Positions 1-8,305 of a stretch of DNA of 64,000 nucleotides are shown here, piece after piece. Positions within the stretch are counted from its first letter, which is position 1. The number at the start of each line of letters is the position of its first letter. Source of the DNA: Georgenia daeguensis (GTDB taxonomy: Bacteria; Actinomycetota; Actinomycetes; Actinomycetales; Actinomycetaceae); assembly GCF_039537705.1 (NCBI RefSeq), contig NZ_BAABBA010000005.1:182099-246098 (forward strand), in the 5' to 3' direction. The notes below the pieces were generated by a model. The model worked only from the letters and a program-made list of their open reading frames with translations, had not been told where the DNA came from and searched no databases. Position numbers and translations under genes: made by a program.

Positions 1-2
1 GG

Positions 3-336
<334 letters not shown>

Positions 337-341
<5 letters not shown>

Positions 342-375
342 GGTTTCGGTGCTCCTGGAGCACCGAATCCTCACC
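337..375. terminator. Near-perfect palindrome between convergent genes, probable bidirectional terminator
   Basis: Two 19-nt arms (337-355 and 357-375) are complementary at 18 of 19 positions around a single central base. The TGA stop of the CPBP gene (339-341) is inside the left arm. There is no U-tract, as is common for high-GC actinobacterial terminators. It lies between the CPBP gene and the convergent flavoprotein gene. Confidence 0.65.
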
Positions 376-391
376 GTTGCTGGTACGCGGG

Positions 392-515
392 GGCGTTCAC
401 CACCCGCCGCGGCGCGTTCACCACTCCGGGTGCGCGTTCACCACCCACCGGCGCGAGCTCACCACCGGCGCGAGCTCACCACTCCGGGTGCGCGCTCACC
501 ACTCCCGGTGCGCCG
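392..515. repeat. Degenerate ~20-bp tandem repeat running into the 3' end of the flavoprotein gene
   Basis: The heptamer TCACCAC recurs at 397, 418, 438, 459, 476 and 496 (spacing 21, 20, 21, 17, 20), usually preceded by GCGCG and followed by TCCGGGTGCG or similar. The last copy covers the stop codon and final codons of the minus-strand gene ending at 496. The copies are imperfect, unlike CRISPR repeats with unique spacers. Confidence 0.7.
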
Positions 516-2184
516 GCAGCAGGGTGCCCGGGTTGAGGTTGCGGCCGGGGTCCACCCCGCGCAGCAGCGCCACCATCACGTCCGTGCCGGCGGAGGAGAT
601 GTCCTCCTCCAGCCAGTGCGCGTGGTCGGTGCCCACCCCGTGGTGGTGCGAGATCGTGGCGCCGGTGTCGATGAAGGACTGCTGGATCGCCCGCTTCACC
701 ACCCAGTACCGCTCGAGCTGCTCGTCCACGGGCTCGACCCCCGGCGCGAACGCGAACGTGAAGTACAGGCACGCGCCCGAGTGATAGCTGTGCGAGAGGT
801 GGCACATGATGAAGCCCTGCACGCCGAGCTGGTCGAACGCCTCGCGCGCGGACCGGATCGTCCCGGTGTAGACGTCCATCAGCTTCGACCACGGCGCCGC
901 CGTCTCCGACACGTCCCCCATCGCCCCGATGTCGAGGAGGAAGTCGCGGATGTAGGGGGTGTCGAACTTCTTCTGGTCGTACAGCGCGCCCGGCCCGCGG
1001 CCGAGCTTGATGCCGCCGTGCTTCTTGACGATCTTGCCGACGATGCTCTTCTCGGCCTTGACCCGGGCGCTGCCGCCCTCGTAGCCGACGTAGGACAGGC
1101 ACACCGCGTCGAGGTCCCAGCCGCGCCTTGCCAGGACGTCGAAGAGCACGGTCTGGACCTTGCCGGAGACGCCCTTCTTCGCCTTCTGCGTGGAGAAGGA
1201 GAACGCGGTCTCGTTGGCGTCGGAGACGCGGGTGACGGTGGGGTGGGCGTCGGAGGTCGAGATCTCCTGCATCGCCGCCAGCGCCGCGCTCCACGAGGGG
1301 TAGAGGTAGGCGATGATGTCGCGGTTCTCGGGCACCCGGTGCACGTGCACCCACGCCTCGGTGATGACGCCCAGGCGCCCCTCGGAGCCGAGGATCATCT
1401 CGCGCACGGAGGGTCCCGACGACGTGGACGGCAGCGGCCGCAGCACCACGACCTTGCCCGGCTGCACCAGGCGCAGACCGCGGGTGATGTCCGCGATGTC
1501 GCCGTACTTGTCGGACTGCATGCCGGAGGAGCGCGTCGCGATCCAGCCGCCCAGCGTGGAGTGCCGGAAGCTGTCCGGCTGGTGGCCCATCGTCCACCCG
1601 CGGGCGTTGAGCTGCTCCTCCATGTCGGGGCCCAGCACGCCGGCCTGGATGCGGGCCAGCCCGGCGGCCTCGTCCACCTCGAGCACGCGGTTGAGGCGGC
1701 CGAGGTCGAGCGAGACGACCGTGCGCTCCTCCGCCGGCGGCGGGGTGAGCGAGCCGGAGATGTTGGACCCGCCCCCGAAGGGGATCAGGACGCCGTCGGC
1801 GGCGACCACCGCGTCGACGACCTTGCGCACCTCGTCCTCGTCGGCCGGGTAGACGACGACGTCGGGCACGCGCGGCAGGTCCCCCGCGCGGACGCGGACC
1901 AGGTCCGCCAGGCCCTTGCCGTAGGTGTGCACCACCCGGTCGAGGTCCTCGGTGACCACGTGCTCCGCCCCGACGGCGGAGCCGAGGGTCGCGGCGAGCT
2001 CCTCGCCGAGCCGGCTGGCGGGGACGTCGAGCTCCTCGAATGCCGGCGGCGGCGTGCCGGGGGCCGAGAGGTCGATGCCGACCTTGTCCATCACGAACGG
2101 TGCCATCCTGGGCTTGTCCCGGTAGTTGAAGGCCACGCCCTCCACTCCCCAGCCCCACCACTTCTGGTGTGCGACACCCTTCAC
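496..2184 (-). CDS. FAD-binding oxidase, alkyldihydroxyacetonephosphate synthase-like
   Basis: This 562-residue protein resembles alkyl-DHAP synthases (AGPS), flavoproteins that replace the acyl chain of 1-acyl-DHAP with a fatty alcohol to make the ether bond. A vanillyl-alcohol-oxidase-type FAD domain starts near residue 105, with the pyrophosphate-binding loop PFGGGSNISGS at 135-145. The C-terminal half has SHSYHSGACLYF, which corresponds to the segment carrying the essential Tyr of mammalian AGPS, and a HHH triplet at ~513-515. I chose the GTG at 2184 because AGGAGGAGG precedes it and it overlaps the stop of the upstream plsC-like gene by 4 nt (GTGA). It is the last gene of a four-gene operon whose other members fit the same pathway. 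A different flavin oxidase role cannot be excluded. Confidence 0.8.
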   Translation of the reverse strand: MKGVAHQKWWGWGVEGVAFNYRDKPRMAPFVMDKVGIDLSAPGTPPPAFEELDVPASRLGEELAATLGSAVGAEHVVTEDLDRVVHTYGKGLADLVRVRAGDLPRVPDVVVYPADEDEVRKVVDAVVAADGVLIPFGGGSNISGSLTPPPAEERTVVSLDLGRLNRVLEVDEAAGLARIQAGVLGPDMEEQLNARGWTMGHQPDSFRHSTLGGWIATRSSGMQSDKYGDIADITRGLRLVQPGKVVVLRPLPSTSSGPSVREMILGSEGRLGVITEAWVHVHRVPENRDIIAYLYPSWSAALAAMQEISTSDAHPTVTRVSDANETAFSFSTQKAKKGVSGKVQTVLFDVLARRGWDLDAVCLSYVGYEGGSARVKAEKSIVGKIVKKHGGIKLGRGPGALYDQKKFDTPYIRDFLLDIGAMGDVSETAAPWSKLMDVYTGTIRSAREAFDQLGVQGFIMCHLSHSYHSGACLYFTFAFAPGVEPVDEQLERYWVVKRAIQQSFIDTGATISHHHGVGTDHAHWLEEDISSAGTDVMVALLRGVDPGRNLNPGTLLPAHREW

Positions 2185-2975
2185 GAAGCCTCCTCCTGCT
2201 TGTTGTCCGTGCCGGTGACCCGGCCGGGGGCTGCGCGGTCGGCCGGGCCCTGGGCGCCGCCGTCGAAGGCGCCGGCGACGGGGGTGTCGGCCAGCACGTA
2301 CGGCGTCTGCATCTCGAGCATGGTGCGCACGCGGGCGGCGACGCGGTCGTTGAAGTCGCGCGGCTTCTCCCCCGGGCGCGGGCGCATCGGACGGCCGACG
2401 AGCATGCGCACCCGCGGGCGGCCCGGGGCGGGCCACGAGCGGCCCACCGGCATCGCCTCGTGCGTTCCGAGCAGCGCCACCGGCACGCAGGGGACGTTCC
2501 TCGCGACGCACAGCGCCGCGGCGCCCGGCTTGAAGGGTCGCATCTGGCCGTCCCGGGAGCGGGTGCCCTCGGGGAAGATCAGCACCGGCACGTCCTCCGC
2601 GACCAGGCGCTGGGACAGGCCCTTTCGGGACCGCTTGCCGCCGGAGGTGCGGTGGATCGGGTAGGTGTTGAAGAACAGCGACGTCGCGGCCTTCGTCCAC
2701 CAGCGCGAGTAGAAGTAGTCGGCGGCGGCGCCGACGGCGAGGTGCTCGGTGATCCGGCGCGGCAGCCCGGTCACCAGGACGGCGGTGTCGAGGTGGCTGG
2801 TGTGGTTGGCCACGACCACGAACGGGCGGGACAGGCCCTCGAGGTTGTCCAGGCCCTCCACCGTCGTCTTGGTCACGGACCGCACCACGGGCCGCAGCAG
2901 CATCCGCTGGGCGACCTGGCGGGCGGCCCGGTGCCAGCCGGCGTGGTAGCGCTTCAGGCTCGGTGCGCCGGTCAT
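2181..2975 (-). CDS. 1-acyl-sn-glycerol-3-phosphate acyltransferase family protein (PlsC-like)
   Basis: The 264-residue protein has the acyltransferase signature HTSHLD (HX4D, catalytic His-Asp) near residue 60 and FPEGTRSRDG, the glycerol-phosphate binding block. Such enzymes transfer acyl groups from acyl-CoA or acyl-ACP to (lyso)phosphatidic acid at the membrane. Start ATG at 2975 overlaps the stop of the short-chain reductase gene by 4 nt (ATGA). The short Lys/Asp/Glu-rich tail contains the Shine-Dalgarno sequence for the next gene. In this operon it could acylate sn-2 of 1-alkyl-glycerol-3-phosphate, or supply acyl-DHAP. The sequence alone does not choose between these. Confidence 0.9.
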   Translation of the reverse strand: MTGAPSLKRYHAGWHRAARQVAQRMLLRPVVRSVTKTTVEGLDNLEGLSRPFVVVANHTSHLDTAVLVTGLPRRITEHLAVGAAADYFYSRWWTKAATSLFFNTYPIHRTSGGKRSRKGLSQRLVAEDVPVLIFPEGTRSRDGQMRPFKPGAAALCVARNVPCVPVALLGTHEAMPVGRSWPAPGRPRVRMLVGRPMRPRPGEKPRDFNDRVAARVRTMLEMQTPYVLADTPVAGAFDGGAQGPADRAAPGRVTGTDNKQEEAS

Positions 2976-3781
2976 CTGCGGCTCCCCTTGATGACCGCCG
3001 TCGCGCGGCGGACGAGTGGACGCGGCGCGTGCTCGGCAAGGAACGCCAGCGTCGCGAACCGCTTGGACGGTACGGACCGTACCCGCCCCTTCTCGACGTC
3101 GGCGAGGCAGTCCTCGACGACACGGTCGGCCTCGAGCCACAGCGCGTCCGGGATCGAGCTCGCCCGGATGCCCGCCCGCTCGTGGAACTCCGTGCGCACC
3201 CAGCCCGGCAGCAGCGCTGTCACGCGCACGCCCGTGCCGTCGAGCTCGAGGGAGAGCGACTCCGAGTACGTGCGCACCCAGGACTTGATCGCGGAGTACC
3301 CGCCCATGGGGATCAGGCCCGCGACGGAGGCCACGTTGACGATCACGCCGTGCCCGCGGGCCCGCATCGCCCGGCCGGCCGCGGCGCCGAGCACGAGCGG
3401 GGCACGCACCATGAGGTCGAGGGCGTGCTCGTGCTCGCTGGTGTCCTCGGCCAGCAGGGGCACGTGGACGCCCTTGCCGGCGTTGTTGACGAGGATCTCG
3501 ACCGGGGAGACGGGGTCGGCGAGACGGCCGGCGACCGCCTCGACGGCGTCGCGCTCGGCCAGGTCGGCGACGATCGTCTCGACGTCGACGCCGTAGCGCC
3601 AGCGCAGCTGCTCGGCGGTCTTGGCGAGCCGGGCCTCGTCGCGGGCCACGAGGACCAGGTCGCAGCCCCGCGACGCCAGCGCCCGCGCGAAGCTCAGCCC
3701 GATCCCGGAGGTCCCGCCGGTGACCAGCGCGCGGCCGTGCAGCGGCGACGGGCCCTGGGCCGTGCTCGCGCTCTGCCTCAC
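2972..3781 (-). CDS. Short-chain dehydrogenase/reductase
   Basis: A 269-residue classical SDR. The NAD(P)-binding motif TGGTSGIG is at residues ~21-28, NNAG follows, then a catalytic Ser and YSAIK (Tyr-x3-Lys). GTG start at 3781 overlaps the previous stop by 4 nt, so translation is probably coupled. The C-terminal 60 residues are basic (ending KGSRR), compatible with membrane contact. In this operon a natural guess is the NADPH-dependent reduction of alkyl- or acyl-DHAP to the glycerol-3-phosphate form, the job of PexRAP in animals. SDRs are too versatile for that to be more than inference. Confidence 0.85.
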   Translation of the reverse strand: MRQSASTAQGPSPLHGRALVTGGTSGIGLSFARALASRGCDLVLVARDEARLAKTAEQLRWRYGVDVETIVADLAERDAVEAVAGRLADPVSPVEILVNNAGKGVHVPLLAEDTSEHEHALDLMVRAPLVLGAAAGRAMRARGHGVIVNVASVAGLIPMGGYSAIKSWVRTYSESLSLELDGTGVRVTALLPGWVRTEFHERAGIRASSIPDALWLEADRVVEDCLADVEKGRVRSVPSKRFATLAFLAEHAPRPLVRRATAVIKGSRR

Positions 3782-6042
3782 TTCCGTTCTCCCTTGATGC
3801 TCCGCAGGACCGGCGTCAGCCGCCCCTCGGCCGTGGTGGTCCACTGGTGGGTGGGCCAGCGCCGGCCACGGGCGTAGCGGTAGAGGCCGGCGTCGGGATT
3901 GACGGCGTTGGGATGCCCGACGACCTCGAGCCACGGCCGGTCGGCGTAGCTGTCCCCGTAAGCATAGGACCCGGCCAGGTCCATGCCGCGCTCCCGCGCG
4001 TACCGGCGCAGCCACGCGGCGCGGGCCTCGCCCACGAGCGGGGAGGTGGCGAGGTGACCGGTCCACCGACCGTCGCCGTCGGTCTCCATCCGCCCGGCGA
4101 CGATCTCGTCGAACAGCGGCGCGAGCGGCTCGACGAAGATGTCGATCTCGCCCGTGACGAGCACCGTGCGGTGCCCGGCGTCGCGGTGCGCCCGGATCCG
4201 CTCGACGGCCTCGAGCAGGAGGCCCCGGCGCAGCGAGGGGGTGACCTTGCGGGCGATGACGCCGCGCAGCTCCTCCTCGCTCGCCCCCTCGTAGCGCCGC
4301 ATGAAGGTGCGGATGAAGTCGCCGCGGTCCCGGCGCTCGGCCTGGAGGTAGCGGGGACCGAGGGCCACGAGGTTGGCCAGGGAGGCGGGCCAGCTCGACG
4401 CCGGCTTGGCCGCGAGCTCGACCCAGAGGTACTGCTCGACGAGCGTGGCGGCCGCGACCGTGCGCTGCAGATCGAAGACGGCGAGCACGTCCGAGCGGCG
4501 CGGCAGCTCGCCGGGGCCGTCGGGGGCCTCCTTGGGCGTGCGGTCGCGCATCAGCCCGGGCACCCCGGGGATGTGGACGTCCAGGAGGTAGTGACGCCAG
4601 TCGATCTCGGTGACGTCGAACCCGTGCTCGGCCTGCCGCTCGGCGGGCAGGGCGGCGTGCAGGGCACGGGTGCGCGCGTCGTCGAAGATGACCTCGGTCT
4701 GGGTGTACGGCTGGTACAGCGAGGTGAACTTCCGCAGGGTGCCGAGATCGCGGCGGGCCTTGTACAGGGTGGAGATCCACTGGCGCGTGCGCCGGTTCGC
4801 GGGCAGGTGCCCGACCGCCCGGTCGGCGAGGTCGACGGCGCGCTCGCGCCGGCTCAGAGCGCGCTCCACGGCGCCGCGGTGCGGGAAGGACCACGCGGGC
4901 ACCGCGACGTGGGCGCCCTCGGCGTCCTTGAGCGGGTTGGCGGAGAAGTACTCGCGCACCAGGTGCACGAGGGTGCCCAGCCGCAGCGGGTTCGTGATGC
5001 CGGAGCTGACCTGGTAGTAGCTCGCGCCGCCCGGCGCGGGCGGGGCGGCCGCCGCGGCGAGGATCGCGTTGACGACGAAGTCGACCGGGATGATGTCGAG
5101 CACCGTGTCCGCGAGCGCCGGGAACTCCGGCAGCAGGCCGCGCCCGTAGGCGGCGATCAGGGGGTCCGCGACCTTGAAGCCGTCGATCCAGCCCGGGTAG
5201 GGGTGCTTCAGGGAGGACTCGATGATCGTCGGGCGCACCACCGACAGGCGGTGCCCGGCGCCGGCCCACATCTCCTCGGCGACGCGCTCCCCCATCGCCT
5301 TGGTGAAGGTGTACACGTCGGGCCAGCCGAGCGAGAGGGCACGGGTGCGGCCGTGCTCGACGAGCTGCTGACGCACCCACTCCACGCGGGCCGCCTCGGC
5401 GGCGTCGGCGACGGCGCGCGCGCCGGCCCGCCGGTGCTCCTGCTTCGCCTCGTCCAGCAGCCGGCCGAGGACCTCGGGGGTGCGGGACTCCTTCTCGGCG
5501 GCCTCGCGGGCGGCGACGGCGGAGGCCAGCTCGACCTCGCGGTCGATCTCGTGGTCCAGAGCCCGCTCCTCGGCCACGCCCTTGCGCAGGCCGGCGACGT
5601 AGCTGGTGGAGACGTGGACGACGTGCGGGTCGGCGCCGGTGGCCGTGAGGGCCTCGTACAGCGAGACGGGGCCGCCCACGTTGGCGGTGAACGCCTCGTC
5701 GACGGGCAGGTCGAAGGAGACGGTCGAGGCGGAGTGGATGACGACGTCGACGTCGCCGGGCAGCGGCGGGAGCTCGCCGAGGTCGCCGGAGATCACGTGC
5801 ACCCGCTCGGCGAACGCGGCGGCCGCCGCCTCCTCGCCCACGGACCGGCGCCAGGCCTTGAAGACCTGCTTGCGCAGCAGCTTCGCCACGCGCTGCTCGG
5901 CGGAGAGCTCCCCGCGCGGGCGTACGAGGACGCTGATGCGGGTGGTCGGGTAGGAGGAGAGCAGCTTCTCCAGGACGGCCTGGCCGACGAAGCCGGTGGC
6001 GCCCGTGAGCAGGACGTGCGCCTGGTCCAACGGTTGTGACAT
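3778..6042 (-). CDS. Fatty acyl-CoA reductase (SDR type) fused to a HAD-IB-like domain
   Basis: A 754-residue two-domain protein. Residues ~8-500 form an extended SDR/male-sterility reductase: TGATGFVG at 13-20, HVSTSYV near 143, catalytic YTFTK at 244-248, and a FAR_C-like region. Such enzymes reduce fatty acyl-CoA to fatty alcohol. Residues ~518-730 look like a HAD-IB phosphatase with GDSYAD (motif IV) at 696-701. Motif I reads FDLQRT at 523-528, so the second Asp of the DxDxT signature is Gln, and the motif III Lys appears to be Arg. The phosphatase may be inactive. The ATG at 6042 lies 7 nt from a TAGAGT hexamer and lacks a clear Shine-Dalgarno. It is first in the operon and would supply the fatty alcohol for the AGPS-like enzyme. 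Confidence 0.82.
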   Translation of the reverse strand: MSQPLDQAHVLLTGATGFVGQAVLEKLLSSYPTTRISVLVRPRGELSAEQRVAKLLRKQVFKAWRRSVGEEAAAAAFAERVHVISGDLGELPPLPGDVDVVIHSASTVSFDLPVDEAFTANVGGPVSLYEALTATGADPHVVHVSTSYVAGLRKGVAEERALDHEIDREVELASAVAAREAAEKESRTPEVLGRLLDEAKQEHRRAGARAVADAAEAARVEWVRQQLVEHGRTRALSLGWPDVYTFTKAMGERVAEEMWAGAGHRLSVVRPTIIESSLKHPYPGWIDGFKVADPLIAAYGRGLLPEFPALADTVLDIIPVDFVVNAILAAAAAPPAPGGASYYQVSSGITNPLRLGTLVHLVREYFSANPLKDAEGAHVAVPAWSFPHRGAVERALSRRERAVDLADRAVGHLPANRRTRQWISTLYKARRDLGTLRKFTSLYQPYTQTEVIFDDARTRALHAALPAERQAEHGFDVTEIDWRHYLLDVHIPGVPGLMRDRTPKEAPDGPGELPRRSDVLAVFDLQRTVAAATLVEQYLWVELAAKPASSWPASLANLVALGPRYLQAERRDRGDFIRTFMRRYEGASEEELRGVIARKVTPSLRRGLLLEAVERIRAHRDAGHRTVLVTGEIDIFVEPLAPLFDEIVAGRMETDGDGRWTGHLATSPLVGEARAAWLRRYARERGMDLAGSYAYGDSYADRPWLEVVGHPNAVNPDAGLYRYARGRRWPTHQWTTTAEGRLTPVLRSIKGERK

Positions 6043-6049
6043 TCCGCGA

Positions 6050-6055
6050 ACTCTA
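6050..6055 (-). promoter_or_regulatory. Leaderless-type -10 hexamer TAGAGT for the ether-lipid-like operon
   Basis: TAGAGT on the minus strand stands 7 nt before the ATG of the acyl-CoA reductase gene. A transcript from here would begin at or next to the start codon. The 225-bp divergent interval 6043-6267 holds no other recognisable gene. A TAACAT hexamer near 6225 could serve the plus-strand gene. Confidence 0.55.
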
Positions 6056-6267
6056 CCGGGGCCCGGACCAGCCCCGGGCCCCACGGTCCGGGGCGGCCCT
6101 GGCGTGAGCCGCGCCACGCGCACTCACGCCCGTGCCGAGAGCCGCGGCACCCCGCCGTCACGCCCGCGCCGTGAACCTTGCCACCTCTTGGGCGGGACAG
6201 TCCCCGCGGCGGTCCCGGTGGGTCTAACATCGGGCGACCGCACGACCCGCATGCAAGGATCTGAGCC

Positions 6268-7815
6268 ATGGGCGTCATGGACGCACCACAATGGTTGCCC
6301 GCCGCGTTCGTCCGCAGCGTTCTCGCCGTCGGCGCCACCGCCGGCCGCGAGGAGATCGAGGCCACGTGCCGCCGTCTCATCGAGCGCTGGCAGGAGCCCG
6401 ACCGGCACTTCCACAACCTCAAGCACCTCGTGGACGTGCTCGCCCGCGTCGACGAGCTCGCGGAGGAGACCCACCACCCGGACACCGTGCGGCTCGCCGC
6501 CTGGTACCACGGCGCGGTGTTCAACTCTGCCCCGAGCAAGGCGTACTCGCGCTCCGGCGGCGAGGACGAGGCGGCCTCCGCCGAGCTGGCCCGGGAGGAG
6601 CTGGGAGCGCTGGGCGTCCCCGCCCCGACCCTCGACCGGATCGCCGAGCTGGTCCTCAACCTCAAGCGGCACGAGATCAAGAGCCGGGACATCGACTGCC
6701 TGGCCCTGTCCGACGCCGATCTGGCGGTGCTCGCGTCCGACCCCCAGCACTACCAGGCCTACCGCAAGGCGGTCCGCGCCGAGTACGAGCACCTGCCCAA
6801 GCGGCACTACGTCGAGGGCCGCCGCGCGATCGTCACCAAGCTCCTGGGGCGCCGGCACCTGTTCGTCTCCCCCATGGGCGCGCAGTGGGAGGACGCGGCC
6901 CGGGAGAACCTCTCCGCCGAGCTCGCCCTGCTCGACGCCGAGCTGGCCAGGATGGGCGAGGCCGGCCCCGAGGAGTCGGTGCTCGCCGCCGAGGCGGCGC
7001 AGGGCGTCGTCGAGGACAGCCCCCACCACACCGAGGACACCGGTTCCCACGTGTTCGTCCCCGCGCCGGTGCGCGCGGCGACAGAGGTGCCCGCCGCCTC
7101 CGCCCTGCCCTCCGGCCCCGGCCTGGCGGGCCCCACGGACCGGCCGGAGCAGCCGGTCGCGGGCTCCGCGCCCGGGCCCGCGCCGGGTCCCGCGCGCGCT
7201 GCCGCCTCGACGCCCTCCCCCGACGACGCCGCGAACGGCCGGCACCGCGCCGGGCCCGACGCCGCCCGCGCCGACGCCAGCACGGCGCCGACGCCCGCGG
7301 ACGCCCCGGCCGGCCCCCCACGCCCGGCCTCTCGCCCGTCGTCCCTGGAGTCCCTCCCCGACGAGCTCCTGGGCCGCCCGCGCCCGGGCGGTGACGTGCC
7401 CCGGGCCGCCCGCGAGGCCGTCGCGCGGTCCTCGCGGGAGATCATCGAGCAGGCGGTGCGGGAGCGCCGTGAGCGGGCCGACCGCGACCGCAGCCAGCGG
7501 GAGCGCCTCGACGCGGTCCGGGCCGAGCGCGAGCAGACCTTCGCGCCCCTGCGCGAGCGGCGCACCAGCCGCGCGTCCACGCTCACCCCGCCCTCTCCGG
7601 CCACGTCGCCCACCCCTGGCACTCCGGACTCCGCGGGCCGTCACGTCCCGGTCGAGCAGCGTCATGCCGTCGAGGAGGTGCCGCAGTTCATCGAGGCGGA
7701 GCCGGTCTCCGGGGAGGTCCGCCCGGCCGGCGGGGCTCCGCAGCACGGTATCGAGCGGGAGCCCGACCTCTTCGAGCGTCCTCGCCGGAAGAAGGACCGC
7801 AAGAGGGACCGGTAG
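6268..7815 (+). CDS. HD-domain protein with altered HD motif and long disordered tail
   Basis: The first ~235 of 515 residues match the COG4339-type predicted metal-dependent HD phosphohydrolases: WxEPxRHFHNLKH near 42-53, a LAAWYHG segment at ~77-82, DADLAVL, and VRAEYxHL. The central His-Asp is His-Gly here (81-82), whereas the paralogue at 8306 keeps His-Asp, so one metal ligand is missing. Residues ~240-515 are Pro/Ala-rich, then strongly charged (many Arg/Glu), and probably unstructured. The start ATG at 6268 has AAGGAT upstream. A second ATG three codons later is possible. Its substrate is unknown. Confidence 0.7.
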   Translation: MGVMDAPQWLPAAFVRSVLAVGATAGREEIEATCRRLIERWQEPDRHFHNLKHLVDVLARVDELAEETHHPDTVRLAAWYHGAVFNSAPSKAYSRSGGEDEAASAELAREELGALGVPAPTLDRIAELVLNLKRHEIKSRDIDCLALSDADLAVLASDPQHYQAYRKAVRAEYEHLPKRHYVEGRRAIVTKLLGRRHLFVSPMGAQWEDAARENLSAELALLDAELARMGEAGPEESVLAAEAAQGVVEDSPHHTEDTGSHVFVPAPVRAATEVPAASALPSGPGLAGPTDRPEQPVAGSAPGPAPGPARAAASTPSPDDAANGRHRAGPDAARADASTAPTPADAPAGPPRPASRPSSLESLPDELLGRPRPGGDVPRAAREAVARSSREIIEQAVRERRERADRDRSQRERLDAVRAEREQTFAPLRERRTSRASTLTPPSPATSPTPGTPDSAGRHVPVEQRHAVEEVPQFIEAEPVSGEVRPAGGAPQHGIEREPDLFERPRRKKDRKRDR

Positions 7816-7954
7816 ACGCAGCGCGGCGTCCACAGCCGGCCCGCGGTGACGCCGTCTCCACACCCGCCCCCGGCGCACGCTTCTGCGGCCGGCGGGGCTC
7901 CGTAGCGTCGCACCCGTTCCCGCGCCACCGGGGCGCGGACGGGAGGAGCAGACC

Positions 7955-8245
7955 ATGGCACGCTTCCAGGTCGACAGTGCCGAGGTGGCGCTGGCCGCCG
8001 CGCAGACCCGCACGACCACCTCGACGATCCGGGCGGAGGTGATGTCGATGATGAACCACCTGATCCAGCTCCAGGCGTCCTGGACCGGGACGGCGTCGGT
8101 GGCGTTCGGCTCCTGCGCGGACCAGTGGCGAGCCACCCAGGCACAGGTGGAGGCGTCGCTCGAGCAGATCACGATCGCGCTCGACGCCGCCTCCCGCACC
8201 TACGCCGACGCCGAGGCCTCCGCCCAGGGGCTGTTCGCACGCTGA
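7955..8245 (+). CDS. WXG100 (ESAT-6-like) family protein
   Basis: A 96-residue predicted helical hairpin with the Trp-x-Gly turn at residues 43-45 (WTG), typical in length and motif position for WXG100 proteins, which are substrates of type VII secretion. It has a good GGGAGGAG Shine-Dalgarno and a TAGCGT hexamer at 7903-7908. No EccC/EccD-type secretion gene is in the window, and the gene sits alone between two HD-domain paralogues. The C-terminal YxxxD/E-type signal may be YADAE. Confidence 0.82.
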   Translation: MARFQVDSAEVALAAAQTRTTTSTIRAEVMSMMNHLIQLQASWTGTASVAFGSCADQWRATQAQVEASLEQITIALDAASRTYADAEASAQGLFAR

Positions 8246-8293
8246 CCGGCCGGGACGGCGCACGCGGGCGAGCCGCCCACCGCCACCCGGCCG

Positions 8294-8299
8294 TAGCAT
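8294..8299 (+). promoter_or_regulatory. Leaderless-type -10 hexamer TAGCAT
   Basis: TAGCAT is followed by six bases and then the GTG start at 8306. There is no Shine-Dalgarno, which supports that start. Confidence 0.6.
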
Positions 8300-8305
8300 C
8301 GGCCG

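Noticed and set aside
392..515. Possible CRISPR-like array
   Set aside because: Units are imperfect and contiguous, without unique spacers of constant length, and no cas gene is present.
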